Of a DNA stretch of 47,337 bases, positions 29,174 to 38,341 are shown piece after piece; positions within the stretch are counted from its first letter, which is position 1, and each line of letters begins with the position of its first letter. A model generated the notes under the pieces. The model was not told the origin of the DNA. It worked only from the letters and a program-made list of their open reading frames with translations, and did no database searches. The stretch is from Rhizobacter sp. (GTDB lineage: Bacteria; Pseudomonadota; Gammaproteobacteria; Burkholderiales; Burkholderiaceae_C), in contig JAMLIM010000023.1 of NCBI GenBank assembly GCA_023954175.1, positions 1 through 47,337 of the forward strand, written 5' to 3'. The position numbers were made by a program, and so were the translations under genes.

Positions 29174-30984
29174 GCGGCGTCCTTCAGTTGCAGCACCATC
29201 TCGCGCTCGCCCTCGTGAACCTTGCCGGTGTAGTGAAAGCCGAAGCGCTCGTAGAACGCGCCGACCGAATTCTCCGGCACGTGCGACAGACCGACCTGGG
29301 CGACGCCGATCCGGCGCGCCTCGCCGATCACCCAGCGCATCGCCGCGCTGCCATGGCCGCGCCCCTGGCGCTTCGCATCGACCATCAGCCGCCAGACGTA
29401 CAACTCGTCGGTCGGCTCCTCGGGGTCCTGCCGTGCGTCCCACAATAGCAAGAAGCCGACCGGCTCGCCGTCGGCGAAGACGCCGAACGGCCGGCCGGAA
29501 GTCTTGTACGCCGCCTGCGCGAGCGAGACGGCATTGGACGCGACGAACTTCTTCTGTTCGGGCGTGGGCTCGAGCTTGATGAGCGGCAGCACGTCGGCGT
29601 CGCGCACCGGCCGCACCTCGACGCTGCTCGGGTTCGATGTTGCCGCGGTCGTGTCGGCGGCGGTGACGGCATCCGCGCCAAGCCGCATGCGTGCCGCCCG
29701 CGCATGCGCATGCAGGCCTTCGCCATCGGCCAGTTCGGCGGCGATCAGGCCGAGCGTCTGCGCGCCGGCTGCACTCACCTCGATCAGGCTGCTGCGCTTC
29801 TGGAAGTCGGTGACGGCAAGCGGCGACGAGAAGCGCGCCGTGCCCGCCGTCGGCAGCACGTGGTTCGGCCCGGCGCAGTAGTCGCCCAGGCTCTCGCTCG
29901 TGTAGGCGCCGAGGAAGATCGCGCCGGCGTGGCGCAGCAGCGGCTCCCAGCGCTGCGGGTCGCGGCTCGACACCTCCAGATGCTCGGGCGCGATGCGGTT
30001 GGCGATCTCGCACGCCTCCTCCATCGAGCGCGTCAGGATCAACGCGCCACGACCTTCGAGCGAAGCGCGAATCACCTCGCGCCGCGGCATCTCGGGCAGC
30101 AGCCGGTCGATCGCCGCGTGTACCGCGTCCAGGTAGGCGGCGTCGGGGCTGAGCAGGATGCTCTGCGCCAGCTCGTCATGCTCGGCCTGGCTGAACAGGT
30201 CCATCGCCACCCAGTCCGCCGGCGTGCTGCCGTCGGCGAGAACGAGGATCTCACTCGGCCCGGCGATCATGTCGATGCCGACCTGGCCGAAGACCTGCTT
30301 CTTCGCGCTCGCGACGTACGCATTGCCGGGGCCGGTGATCTTGTCGACCCGCGGCACGCACGCGGTGCCGTAGGCGAGCGCGGCGATCGCCTGCGCGCCG
30401 CCGATCGTGAAGGCGCGCGTCACGCCCGCCACGTGCGCCGCAGCGAGCACCAGCGCGTTGCGTTCGCCCTGCGGCGTCGGCACGACCATCACGATGTCAC
30501 GCACGCCCGCCACCTTGGCCGGCAACGCGTTCATCAGCACGCTCGACGGATAGGCCGCCTTGCCGCCCGGCACGTAGATGCCGACGCGGTCAAGCGGCGT
30601 GACCTTCTGCCCGAGCAGCGTGCCGTCGGCGTCGCGGTAGCGCCAGCTGCGCCCGCAGGCGTCGAGCTGGCGCTCGTGGTAGGCACGGATGCGTTCGGCG
30701 GCGGCCTGCAAGGCGCTGCGCTCCGCCGGCGTGATCGCATCGAACGCGGCGGCGAAGTCCGCAGCGCCCAGCGTGAGCGCGGCCATCGAATCGACGCTCA
30801 GGCCGTCGAAGCGCTGCGTCAACTTGATGAGCGCCGCGTCACCGCGCACCCGCACGTCGGCGATGATCTCGGCCGCCGTGCGCTCGACCGTGGCATCCGC
30901 CTCGGTCGATCCGTACTGCAGCGCCGCCAGCGCCGCGTCGAAGTCGGCGGCGCGGGTATCGAGGCGGCGCAACTTGACGGTCAT
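29170..30984 (-). CDS. hisD: Histidinol dehydrogenase fused to a C-terminal GNAT acetyltransferase
   Basis: A 604-residue two-domain protein. Residues 1-435 are a complete HisD, which oxidises histidinol to histidine with NAD: Zn/catalytic residues appear in [32 protein letters not shown] and [14 protein letters not shown], the normal HisD end. An Ala/Thr/Ser linker (about 436-452) leads to a full GNAT domain (453-604; DNA about 29173-29628) with [19 protein letters not shown], where QGRGHG fits the acetyl-CoA Q/R-x-x-G-x-G/A loop, and [23 protein letters not shown]. The GNAT resembles the BltD/diamine acetyltransferase group. The frame is unbroken, and the gene overlaps hisG and hisC by 4 bp at both ends. 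The acetyl acceptor is unknown. The start is ATG 30984. Confidence 0.95.
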   Translation of the reverse strand: MTVKLRRLDTRAADFDAALAALQYGSTEADATVERTAAEIIADVRVRGDAALIKLTQRFDGLSVDSMAALTLGAADFAAAFDAITPAERSALQAAAERIRAYHERQLDACGRSWRYRDADGTLLGQKVTPLDRVGIYVPGGKAAYPSSVLMNALPAKVAGVRDIVMVVPTPQGERNALVLAAAHVAGVTRAFTIGGAQAIAALAYGTACVPRVDKITGPGNAYVASAKKQVFGQVGIDMIAGPSEILVLADGSTPADWVAMDLFSQAEHDELAQSILLSPDAAYLDAVHAAIDRLLPEMPRREVIRASLEGRGALILTRSMEEACEIANRIAPEHLEVSSRDPQRWEPLLRHAGAIFLGAYTSESLGDYCAGPNHVLPTAGTARFSSPLAVTDFQKRSSLIEVSAAGAQTLGLIAAELADGEGLHAHARAARMRLGADAVTAADTTAATSNPSSVEVRPVRDADVLPLIKLEPTPEQKKFVASNAVSLAQAAYKTSGRPFGVFADGEPVGFLLLWDARQDPEEPTDELYVWRLMVDAKRQGRGHGSAAMRWVIGEARRIGVAQVGLSHVPENSVGAFYERFGFHYTGKVHEGEREMVLQLKDAA

Positions 30985-31640
30985 GACGCTCGCAAAGTAC
31001 GCGCCGCAGTAGCGCCCTCGAACGCGTCGATCAGCGCGCGCAGCGCCTCGCGCTTGAGCTTGAGCGCCGCCTGGTTGACGATCAGGCGCGCCGAGATCGG
31101 CATGATCTGCTCGACCTCGACGAGCCCGTTGGCCTTGAGCGTGTTGCCGGTGGAGACGAGGTCGACGATCGCGTCGGCCAGGCCTGTGAGCGGCGCGAGT
31201 TCCATCGAGCCGTAGAGCTTGATCAGGTCGACGTGCACGCCCTTGTCGGCGAAGTGGTCGCGCGCGCACTGCGTGTACTTGGTCGCGACGCGGATGCGCG
31301 AGCCCTGCTTGACCGCAGCGGCGTAGTCGAAATCGGCGCGCACCGCGACGCTCAGCCGGCAGCGCGCGATGCCGAGGTCGAGCGGCTGGTACAGGCCCTG
31401 GCCGCCGTGCTCGAGCAGGATGTCGTGGCCGGCGACGCCGAGGTCGGCGCCGCCGTACTGCACATAGGTCGGCACGTCGCTCGCGCGCACGAGCACGACG
31501 CGCACGTCGGGCCGGCTGGTGCCGAGGATGAGCTTGCGCGACTGCTCGGGGTCTTCGAGCACCTCGATGCCCGCCGCCTTCAGCAACGGCATCGAGTCGT
31601 CGAAGATGCGGCCTTTCGAGAGGGCGAGGGTGATCGTCAT
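30981..31640 (-). CDS. hisG: ATP phosphoribosyltransferase, short form
   Basis: A 219-residue HisG that couples PRPP and ATP, the first step of histidine synthesis. Blocks include [42 protein letters not shown] and the PRPP loop [14 protein letters not shown]. It lacks the C-terminal regulatory domain of long HisG, so it should work as a hetero-octamer with HisZ; no hisZ is in the window. It overlaps murA upstream and hisD downstream by 4 bp each (ATGA). Confidence 0.96.
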   Translation of the reverse strand: MTITLALSKGRIFDDSMPLLKAAGIEVLEDPEQSRKLILGTSRPDVRVVLVRASDVPTYVQYGGADLGVAGHDILLEHGGQGLYQPLDLGIARCRLSVAVRADFDYAAAVKQGSRIRVATKYTQCARDHFADKGVHVDLIKLYGSMELAPLTGLADAIVDLVSTGNTLKANGLVEVEQIMPISARLIVNQAALKLKREALRALIDAFEGATAARTLRAS

Positions 31641-32911
31641 GTGCCAACGCGCTCGATGTCCGCGCCGAGTGCGCGCAGTTTGGTCTCGATCCGGTCGTAG
31701 CCGCGGTCGAGGTGGTAGATGCGATCGACGACGGTCTGCCCTTCGGCGACGAGGCCGGCGATGACGAGGCTGGCCGAGGCGCGCAGGTCGGTCGCCATCA
31801 CGGTCGCGCCCGAGAGCTTCGCCACGCCCTCGACGACCGCGACGTGGCCGTCGATCGAGATGTTCGCGCCCAGGCGCATCAGCTCGTTGACGTGCATGAA
31901 GCGGTTCTCGAAGATCGTCTCGGTGACGACGGCGTTGCCCTCGGCAATGCAGTCGAGCGCCATGAACTGCGCCTGCATGTCGGTCGGGAAGGCCGGGTAC
32001 TCGCTGGTGCGAAAGCTCACGGCCTTCAGGCGGCCCTCGCTGCGCACGCGGATCCAGCCGCGCCCGTCGGCCTCGCCGGACTCGACGACGGCGCCCGCTT
32101 CGCGCAGCTTCTCGATCACCGCCTCGAGGTGCCCGGCGCGCGCATCGCGCAGCAGCACGTCGCCGCCCGCCGCCGCCACGGCGCAGACAAAGGTGCCGGC
32201 CTCGATGCGATCGGGCACGATGCGGTGCGCGACGCCGTGCAGCCGCTCGACGCCCTGGATGCGGATGCGGCTCGTGCCGTGGCCCTCGATCTTCGCGCCC
32301 ATCGCGATCAGCATCTCGGCCAGGTCGGGAATCTCGGGCTCCTGCGCGGCGTTCTCGAGCAGCGTCTCGCCGTCGGCAAGCGTCGCCGCCATCAACAGGT
32401 TCTCGGTACCGGTGACGGTGACCATGTCGGTCACGATGCGCGCACCCTTCAGGCGCTTGGCCCTGGCGATGATGTAGCCGTGCTCGACGCTGATCTGCGC
32501 GCCCATCGCCTGCAGACCGAGGATGTGCTGATCCACCGGCCGCGAACCGATCGCGCAGCCACCGGGCAGCGAGACCGTCGCTTCACCGAAGCGCGCAAGC
32601 AGCGGCCCGAGCGCGAGGATCGACGCCCGCATCGTCTTCACAAGTTCGTAGGGTGCTTCGGGCGAGGTCAGCGCCGAGGCGTCCAGCATCACCTCATGGG
32701 GCCGTTCGGCGCTGCGCTCGACGGCGACGCCCATGTTGCGCAGCAGGCGCAGCATCGTGTTCACGTCCTGCAGCTGCGGGACGTTCGCCAGCCGCACCGG
32801 CTCCGCCGTCAGCAGCGCGGCGCACAGCTCGGGCAGCGCGGCATTCTTCGCGCCCGAGATCGTCACTTCGCCGTTCAGGCGACGCCCACCGCGAATCAGG
32901 AGTTTGTCCAT
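31637..32911 (-). CDS. murA: UDP-N-acetylglucosamine 1-carboxyvinyltransferase
   Basis: A 424-residue enzyme for the first committed step of peptidoglycan synthesis. Lys in [16 protein letters not shown] and the fosfomycin-target Cys in [16 protein letters not shown] (about residue 118) are present, as are the [20 protein letters not shown] block and the end [19 protein letters not shown]. Because the active-site Cys is intact, no fosfomycin-resistant Asp form is expected. Its stop overlaps hisG by 4 bp. bolA lies 66 bp upstream on the same strand. Confidence 0.97.
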   Translation of the reverse strand: MDKLLIRGGRRLNGEVTISGAKNAALPELCAALLTAEPVRLANVPQLQDVNTMLRLLRNMGVAVERSAERPHEVMLDASALTSPEAPYELVKTMRASILALGPLLARFGEATVSLPGGCAIGSRPVDQHILGLQAMGAQISVEHGYIIARAKRLKGARIVTDMVTVTGTENLLMAATLADGETLLENAAQEPEIPDLAEMLIAMGAKIEGHGTSRIRIQGVERLHGVAHRIVPDRIEAGTFVCAVAAAGGDVLLRDARAGHLEAVIEKLREAGAVVESGEADGRGWIRVRSEGRLKAVSFRTSEYPAFPTDMQAQFMALDCIAEGNAVVTETIFENRFMHVNELMRLGANISIDGHVAVVEGVAKLSGATVMATDLRASASLVIAGLVAEGQTVVDRIYHLDRGYDRIETKLRALGADIERVGT

Positions 32912-32977
32912 GCTGGAACTTGCAGGTTACCGGCGAGTGCGGCGCTGCGGCCCGCATGCCCGCGCCGCGCCGATGTG

Positions 32978-33235
32978 TCAGTGCCCGCCGCCGCCCTCGG
33001 CAGCGAACTCGGTCGGCGTCAGCGTCTTCATCGACAGCGCGTGGATCTGCTCGCGCATGCGCTCGCCGAGCGCGGCGTAGACGCGCTGGTGGCGGCGCAC
33101 GCGCAACAGGCCCTCGAACTCGGGCGAGACGATGGTGGCAAAGAAGTGGCGCCCGTCGCCCTCGACTGCGAGATGCTCGCAGCGCAATCCGGCGGCAATG
33201 AAGTCGCGTACTTCGTCAGCAGATGGTTCACTCAT
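32978..33235 (-). CDS. BolA/IbaG family protein
   Basis: An 85-residue BolA-fold protein. The invariant pattern around HFFATIVSPEFEGLLRVRRHQRVYAALGERM and the HALSMKTLTP end match the IbaG/YrbA subgroup, and the gene lies before murA as yrbA does in E. coli. These proteins pair with monothiol glutaredoxins in iron-sulfur handling. A His/Gly tail (EGGGGH) closes it. It is divergent from lemA with a 78-bp gap. Confidence 0.93.
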   Translation of the reverse strand: MSEPSADEVRDFIAAGLRCEHLAVEGDGRHFFATIVSPEFEGLLRVRRHQRVYAALGERMREQIHALSMKTLTPTEFAAEGGGGH

Positions 33236-33313
33236 GGCCCGCTTATTGTAGGTTCAGTCCCGCGGCGGCCGGGATAGAGTACCGAGCGTCGGCAACCGCA
33301 GAGGGCATTGCAA

Positions 33314-33907
33314 ATGGGCATGTGGCAGATCGCAGGCTGGGCCGCCGCGGCACTTTTCGTCGTGTGGGCCATCGTTGCCTACAACGGCCTGGTGCGCCGG
33401 CGCAACGAAATTGGCAACGCCTTCGCGCAGATCGACGTCCAGTTCAAGCGCCGTCACGACCTGATCCCGAACCTCGTCGAGACGGCGAAGCGCTACCTGC
33501 AGCACGAGCAGGGCACGCTCGAGGCCGTCGCCGCCGCGCGCGCAGGCGCGGGCCGGGCCGCCGATGCGGCGCGCAGCCGGCCCGCCGATGCGGCTGCGAT
33601 CACCGCACTCGGCGGCGCCGAGGGCATGCTCGCCGGTGTGCTCGGCCGTCTGATGGCGGTCGTCGAGGCCTATCCCGAGCTGAAGGCCGACACCACGATG
33701 CGCGAACTCTCCGAGGAGCTTGCGCACACCGAGAACCGCATCGCCTTCGCCCGCCAGGCCTTCAACGACGCCGTGCTCGACTACAACAACGCGGCCCAGC
33801 AGGCGCCCACCAACCTCGTCGCCGGCACCTTCGGCTTCAAGCCGGCGGCGATGCTGGAAGCGACACGCAACGAGGCGGAGCGCGAGGCCGTCAGCGTCAG
33901 GTTCTGA
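33314..33907 (+). CDS. LemA family protein
   Basis: A 197-residue LemA-type membrane protein. One N-terminal transmembrane helix (about residues 3-22, IAGWAAAALFVVWAIVAYN) is followed by NGLVRRRNEIGNAFAQIDVQFKRRHDLIPNLVETAKRYLQHE, the family hallmark, and a helical coiled region to the end. LemA proteins have unclear roles but often pair with M48 peptidases or TPM proteins. ATGs at 33314 and 33320 are both possible; I favour 33314 for its spacing to AGAGGG. The M48 gene begins 2 bp after the stop. Confidence 0.9.
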   Translation: MGMWQIAGWAAAALFVVWAIVAYNGLVRRRNEIGNAFAQIDVQFKRRHDLIPNLVETAKRYLQHEQGTLEAVAAARAGAGRAADAARSRPADAAAITALGGAEGMLAGVLGRLMAVVEAYPELKADTTMRELSEELAHTENRIAFARQAFNDAVLDYNNAAQQAPTNLVAGTFGFKPAAMLEATRNEAEREAVSVRF

Positions 33908-33909
33908 GC

Positions 33910-35805
33910 ATGCGCTTCCGGCGCGAGCAGGAGGCGGCCGAGAACGCCACCTGGGGCATGCTGATCGGCTTCGCGGCCGCGCTCGTGCTGATCGTCGTCG
34001 CGGTGAATGCGGGGCTTGCGATCGCGCTGCGGCTGATGCTGCCGGTCGTGCACGGCTATCCACCGCTCTTCTTCGAGACCAACACCGCCATCGTGCTGCT
34101 GTTCGTGCTCGGCGGCTGCTGGATCGAGACGCTGCGCCTGCGCGAGGGCGGCGCGCGCGTGGCGCGGCTTGCCGGTGCGCGGCCTGCCGATCCCACCGGC
34201 CGGCAGCGCGGCGCGCGCCTCGAGCGCCGGCTGGTCGACGTGGTGGAGGAAATCGCGATCGCGGCGCGCACCCGCCCGCCATCGGCCTGGGTCCTGCCGC
34301 GCGACCTGAACATCAACGCCTTCGCCGCCGGCTGGACGGCGGACGACGCGGTGATCGCCGTCACCCAGGGCGCCCTCGAACGGCTGACCCGCGCCGAGCT
34401 GCAGGGCCTTGTCGGCCACGAGATGGGCCACATCGTGCGCGGCGACATGCGCCTGAACACGCGCCTGATCGGGCTCGTCTGGGGGCTGCAGATGGTGCAC
34501 GGCTTCGGCCTCTCGATCGCGGCGCGCGACGATCAGGGGCGCTTTCGCGCCGGCGCAATGATCGGCTTCGCGCTCGTTGCGATGGGGTGGCTCGGCTGGC
34601 TTTCCGGACGCGTGCTGCAGGCCGCCGTGTCGCGCCAGCGCGAGTTCGGCGCCGACGCGTCGGCGGTGCAGTACGCACGCACGGTCGACGGCATCGGCGG
34701 CGTGCTGCGCAAGATCGCCGGCCTGCCGCGCATGGACGCGCCGGCTGCCGTGACGAGCCTGGCCCACCTGTGGGTGGCACAGACGGATGACTTCGGCATG
34801 CACTTCTGGCGGCGCTGGATGGCGACGCACCCCCCGCTCGATGAGCGGCTGCGGCGCCTCTACGGCCGGCACGTGAGCCCGTTGGATGCACCCCTGCTGC
34901 CGCCGCCTTCCGACGACGAAGGGCCGCCGGCCGCCGCTGTCTCCTCGATGGTTGCTGGCAGCAATTTGGGCGCGAGCGTGGACAAGAGCGCGGGCAAAAG
35001 CCTGGACAGCAGTGCTGGCACGATCGCCGCCTTCGCGGCGTCCCTGCCGCCCGCATTGCGGATGCACACAGGTGCCGCTTTGGTCGGCATGCCTGAGCCA
35101 GCGGCTACGGCTACCCCCATCTCCGCCACCGACCCGCAGGACGAGCGCGACGCGCTGCAGCGTGCCTCGCACTGGCGCAGCCGGGGTGAATGTCAAGCGG
35201 CACTGCTCGCCTGGTTGATCGCCGACGCCGGTGGCGCCGCGACATGGGGCGCCTGGCGCGAGCGGGCCGGCAACGCGCCCTTTATCGAACGGCTGCGCTC
35301 GGACTGGCTCGCGCTCGGGCCCGCGGCGCGCTGGCGGGTCTTCGACACCCTGACCGCACGCGTGCGCAGCGCACCAGCCGCCGACCGCGCTGCGCTGCTC
35401 GCGGCGGCGCGCGGCCTGGCGCCAAGCGGCGCGGCGCGGCTGCGCCTGCTGCTGCTCAGGCGCACGCTACGGCTTTCCGAGGCACCGCCGGGGCAACTGA
35501 CGCTCGAAGATCTGGCGCCGGCCTTCGCCGCCGCCACCGCGCTGCTCGCGCAGTTGATCGGCCCACGCGGCCCCGCTTGGGCGGCCGGCGTGGGCAATGA
35601 ACCGACAGGCGTCGCCGCCCGGGCCACACCATGGATTGCCTTCCCGTTGCGTCGCCTGCACGCCATGCAGCGGCCGCGGGTCGCACGGGCCTGGGCGCAG
35701 TCGGCCGCGGAGGCCGGGCTGCTGCAGGACGCCGCGGTGGTGGGCCCGCTCGTCGCCGCCTGCCGCTGTCTCGATACGCCCGTGCCGGCAACGCTGGCAG
35801 GCTGA
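33910..35805 (+). CDS. M48-family (HtpX-like) membrane metallopeptidase with long C-terminal extension
   Basis: A 631-residue protein. Transmembrane segments lie near residues 16-40, 60-76 and 216-232. The zinc site is HEMGH (170-174), with the third ligand Glu245 in RQREFGADA, and the HPPL motif (THPPLDERLRRLYG) closes the M48 domain near residue 320. About 300 more residues follow: an Ala/Ser-rich linker, then an alpha-helical Arg/Ala-rich region that I do not recognise (RASHWRSRGECQAALLAWL onward). It probably cleaves membrane proteins for quality control. It is coupled to lemA and converges on the ABC-2 permease gene 24 bp away. Confidence 0.88.
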   Translation: MRFRREQEAAENATWGMLIGFAAALVLIVVAVNAGLAIALRLMLPVVHGYPPLFFETNTAIVLLFVLGGCWIETLRLREGGARVARLAGARPADPTGRQRGARLERRLVDVVEEIAIAARTRPPSAWVLPRDLNINAFAAGWTADDAVIAVTQGALERLTRAELQGLVGHEMGHIVRGDMRLNTRLIGLVWGLQMVHGFGLSIAARDDQGRFRAGAMIGFALVAMGWLGWLSGRVLQAAVSRQREFGADASAVQYARTVDGIGGVLRKIAGLPRMDAPAAVTSLAHLWVAQTDDFGMHFWRRWMATHPPLDERLRRLYGRHVSPLDAPLLPPPSDDEGPPAAAVSSMVAGSNLGASVDKSAGKSLDSSAGTIAAFAASLPPALRMHTGAALVGMPEPAATATPISATDPQDERDALQRASHWRSRGECQAALLAWLIADAGGAATWGAWRERAGNAPFIERLRSDWLALGPAARWRVFDTLTARVRSAPAADRAALLAAARGLAPSGAARLRLLLLRRTLRLSEAPPGQLTLEDLAPAFAAATALLAQLIGPRGPAWAAGVGNEPTGVAARATPWIAFPLRRLHAMQRPRVARAWAQSAAEAGLLQDAAVVGPLVAACRCLDTPVPATLAG

Positions 35806-35829
35806 TGCCACGGGGCCGCCTCTGCGGTC

Positions 35830-36600
35830 CTAGCTTCGGATCTTGTAGCCGGTGCGCAGCAGGTGCAGGCACAGCGCGCACACCACCGCCAGGCTCGTCA
35901 GCACGACGGCGAGACTGAGCCAGGGCGACACGTCGCTGACGCCGAAGAAGCCGCGCCGGAAGCCGTCGACGATGTAGAAGAATGGGTTCAGGTGGCTCGC
36001 CACCTGCCACGCCGGCGGCAGCGAGCCGACCGAATAGAACACGCCCGAGAGGAAGGTCATCGGGACGATGACGAAGTTCTGGAAGGCGGCGATCTGGTCG
36101 AACTTCTCCGCCCACAGCCCGGCGACGAGCCCGAGCGCGCCCATGATCGCCGCGCCTGAGAACGCGAAGGCAACGATCCACCACGGCTCGGCCGCGTGCA
36201 GCGGTGCGAACCACAGCGTCACGAACAACACGCCCGCGCCGACCGTCAGGCCGCGCACCGCCGACGCACCGACGTAGGCGACGAACCACGCCCAGTGGCT
36301 GAGCGGCGTGACGAGCAGCAGCACGAGGTTGCCGGTGATCTTGCTCTGGATCAGCGAGGAGCTGCTGTTGGCGAACGCATTCTGCAGCACGCTCATCATC
36401 ACGAGGCCGGGGATCAGGAAGCTCGTGTAGCCGACGCTGCCGAACACCGTCACCCGGCCTTCGAGCACGTGGCCGAAGATCAGCAGGTAGAGCATCGCGG
36501 TGATGACGGGCGCGGCGACGGTCTGGAAGCCCACCTTCCAGAAGCGCAGCACCTCCTTGTAGAGCAGCGTGCCGGCGCCGGCGAGCGAGATCGCGGACAT
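35830..36600 (-). CDS. ABC-2 type transporter permease
   Basis: A 256-residue permease with six hydrophobic segments and the ABC-2 signature region around PMTFLSGVFYSVGSLPPAWQVASHLNPFFYIVDGFR. It closely fits the NodJ/YadH group of exporters, whose cargo is mostly unknown. The start overlaps the last base of the ATPase gene (TGATG), so the two form one unit. In related genomes this pair stands just upstream of bolA-murA; here lemA/M48 intervene. Confidence 0.93.
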   Translation of the reverse strand: MSAISLAGAGTLLYKEVLRFWKVGFQTVAAPVITAMLYLLIFGHVLEGRVTVFGSVGYTSFLIPGLVMMSVLQNAFANSSSSLIQSKITGNLVLLLVTPLSHWAWFVAYVGASAVRGLTVGAGVLFVTLWFAPLHAAEPWWIVAFAFSGAAIMGALGLVAGLWAEKFDQIAAFQNFVIVPMTFLSGVFYSVGSLPPAWQVASHLNPFFYIVDGFRRGFFGVSDVSPWLSLAVVLTSLAVVCALCLHLLRTGYKIRS

Positions 36601-37550
36601 CAGGCGACAGCCTTGTCGACGGCGGCCGGCGCCGCCGCCGGACCCTGCATGATCTCGAGGAACACGTCCTCCAGGTCGGCGCGGCCGATCTCCAGGTCCT
36701 CGACCGTCACCTGCGCGGCGCGCAGTTCGCCGAGCAGTGACTCGACCTCGCGCGCGTCGTGCGCCTTCAGTTGCACGATGCGCCCGGTGATGCGCGCCTG
36801 CGCGGCGAGCGGCGGCGGCAGCGCCTGGTCGGTCTTGAAGCTGAGCATCGTGCTCGCGGTGCCGGCGAGCAATGCCGAGGTGCGATCGAGCGCGACGACG
36901 CGCCCCTGCTTCAGCATCGCGATGCGCCCGCACAGCGCCTCGGCCTCTTCCAGATAGTGGGTCGTCAGCAGCACGGTGCAGCCCTCGCGGTTGAGGCGGG
37001 CGATGAAGCTCCACAGCGTCTGGCGCAACTCGACATCGACGCCCGCGGTCGGCTCGTCGAGCACGATCACCGCCGGCTTGTGCACCAGCGCCTGCGCGAC
37101 GAGCACGCGCCGCTTCATGCCGCCCGACAGCTGGCGCATGTTGGCGTCCGCCTTGTCGGCGAGCCCGAGGTGAAAGAGCAGTTCGTCGATCCACGCGCCG
37201 TTGTTGCGCACGCCGAAGTAGCCGCTCTGGATCACGAGCGACTCGCGCACCGAGAAGAACGGGTCGAACACCAGCTCCTGCGGCACGATGCCGAGCTGCT
37301 TGCGTGCGGCCGCGTAGTCGTCGACCACGTCGTGGCCGTTCACGCGAACGCGGCCACCGGTTGCACGTGCGAGGCCGGCGAGGATGCTGATCAGCGTCGT
37401 CTTGCCCGCACCGTTGGGCCCGAGCAGGCCGAAGAACTCGCCCGCCTCGATATCGAAGCTCACGCCGTCGAGCGCGAGCAGCTCGTAGCGCGATCCGGCG
37501 CGAACGCCCGGATAGACCTTGGAAACTTGCTGAAACGAGACGGCGGGCAT
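36600..37550 (-). CDS. ABC transporter ATP-binding protein (YadG/NodI-like)
   Basis: A 316-residue ATPase. Walker A is GLLGPNGAGKTTLI, the Q-loop LGIVPQEL, the signature LSGGMKRRVLVAQAL, Walker B VIVLDEPTAGVD and the H-loop LTTHYLEEAE. The C-terminal extension (about residues 230-316) is typical of the DrrA/NodI class and ends Ala/Pro-rich. It works with the permease encoded immediately downstream. It is divergent from the TetR gene across 98 bp, so that regulator may control it. Confidence 0.94.
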   Translation of the reverse strand: MPAVSFQQVSKVYPGVRAGSRYELLALDGVSFDIEAGEFFGLLGPNGAGKTTLISILAGLARATGGRVRVNGHDVVDDYAAARKQLGIVPQELVFDPFFSVRESLVIQSGYFGVRNNGAWIDELLFHLGLADKADANMRQLSGGMKRRVLVAQALVHKPAVIVLDEPTAGVDVELRQTLWSFIARLNREGCTVLLTTHYLEEAEALCGRIAMLKQGRVVALDRTSALLAGTASTMLSFKTDQALPPPLAAQARITGRIVQLKAHDAREVESLLGELRAAQVTVEDLEIGRADLEDVFLEIMQGPAAAPAAVDKAVA

Positions 37551-37610
37551 GGGTGGGCGATTGTAGGGAGCGCCCCGCGCGCGCGCCGGGGCCGCGACGG
37601 CCGAAGAATG

Positions 37611-37632
37611 CTTCGCGGAAAGCGCGACGAAG
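37611..37632. promoter_or_regulatory. Possible TetR operator in divergent gap
   Basis: CTTCGCG (37611-37617) and CGCGACGAAG (37623-37632) form an imperfect inverted repeat (one extra A) in the gap between the ABC ATPase and TetR genes. TetR regulators usually bind such sites. A TAGATT box follows at 37637-37642. The evidence is weak. Confidence 0.3.
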
Positions 37633-37648
37633 ATGCTAGATTGCGCCC

Positions 37649-38305
37649 ATGCAAGCCAAGAAGCCGCGGCGCACCGCAGAGCGCATCCTCGAAGTCACGC
37701 TCGAGCTCTTCAACCGCTATGGCGAACCCAACGTCTCGACGACGCTGATCTCGGCCGAACTCAACATCAGCCCCGGCAACCTGTACTACCACTACCCGGC
37801 CAAGGACGAGCTGATCAATTCGCTCTACGACCGCTACGAGCGCGCGCTCGACGAACTGCTGCAGGCCGCCGACGGCGTGCGCAACGTCGAGGACGCCTGG
37901 CTCTTCTTCCACATGCTGTTCGAGCTGATCTGGAAGTACCGCTTCCTGTACCGCGACCTGAACGACCTGGTGTCGACCAACCGGCGGCTCGAGACGCGCT
38001 TTCAGTTCGTGCTGAAGAACAAGTCGCAGGCGGTGCGCAATCTGCTCGACGGGCTGGCGAGCGGCAGCGCGATCCGCCTCGCGCCGAACGAGGCGGAGAC
38101 GATCGCGACCTCGATGGTCGTCGTGCTGACCTACTGGCTGAGCTACGAATACGTGCGCGAACCGCGCAAGGCGCTGGAGCCGGAGAGCGCCGGCGCGTCG
38201 ATGATGCGCGGCGCCTTCCACGTGCTGAGCCTGCTCGCGCCCTACCTCGAGGACGCCCAGCGCGAACACCTGCGAACGCTCGCCGGCAGCTACGAACAAG
38301 CCTGA
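37649..38305 (+). CDS. TetR/AcrR family transcriptional regulator
   Basis: A 218-residue regulator. The N-terminal helix-turn-helix domain is TAERILEVTLELFNRYGEPNVSTTLISAELNISPGNLYYHYPAKDELI in outline (about residues 9-57), with the canonical GNLYYHY recognition helix. The ligand-binding domain is alpha-helical and aromatic-rich (LFFHMLFELIWKYRFLYRDL), which suggests a hydrophobic or acyl ligand. It is divergent from the ABC exporter genes and 36 bp upstream of a TPR-like gene. Confidence 0.92.
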   Translation: MQAKKPRRTAERILEVTLELFNRYGEPNVSTTLISAELNISPGNLYYHYPAKDELINSLYDRYERALDELLQAADGVRNVEDAWLFFHMLFELIWKYRFLYRDLNDLVSTNRRLETRFQFVLKNKSQAVRNLLDGLASGSAIRLAPNEAETIATSMVVVLTYWLSYEYVREPRKALEPESAGASMMRGAFHVLSLLAPYLEDAQREHLRTLAGSYEQA

Positions 38306-38341
38306 ACACCCGATCACCCCAACGACAACGGAGACCAAGCA

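Noticed and set aside
29170-30984. HisD-GNAT as an artefact of two adjacent genes
   Set aside because: The frame is continuous, there is no stop or new start with a ribosome site at the linker, and hisC overlaps the far end in the usual coupled manner. I keep it as a fusion.
35806-35829. Hairpin between the convergent M48 and permease genes as a terminator
   Set aside because: Only a short G/C stem with a wobble and no T-run; not strong enough to call.
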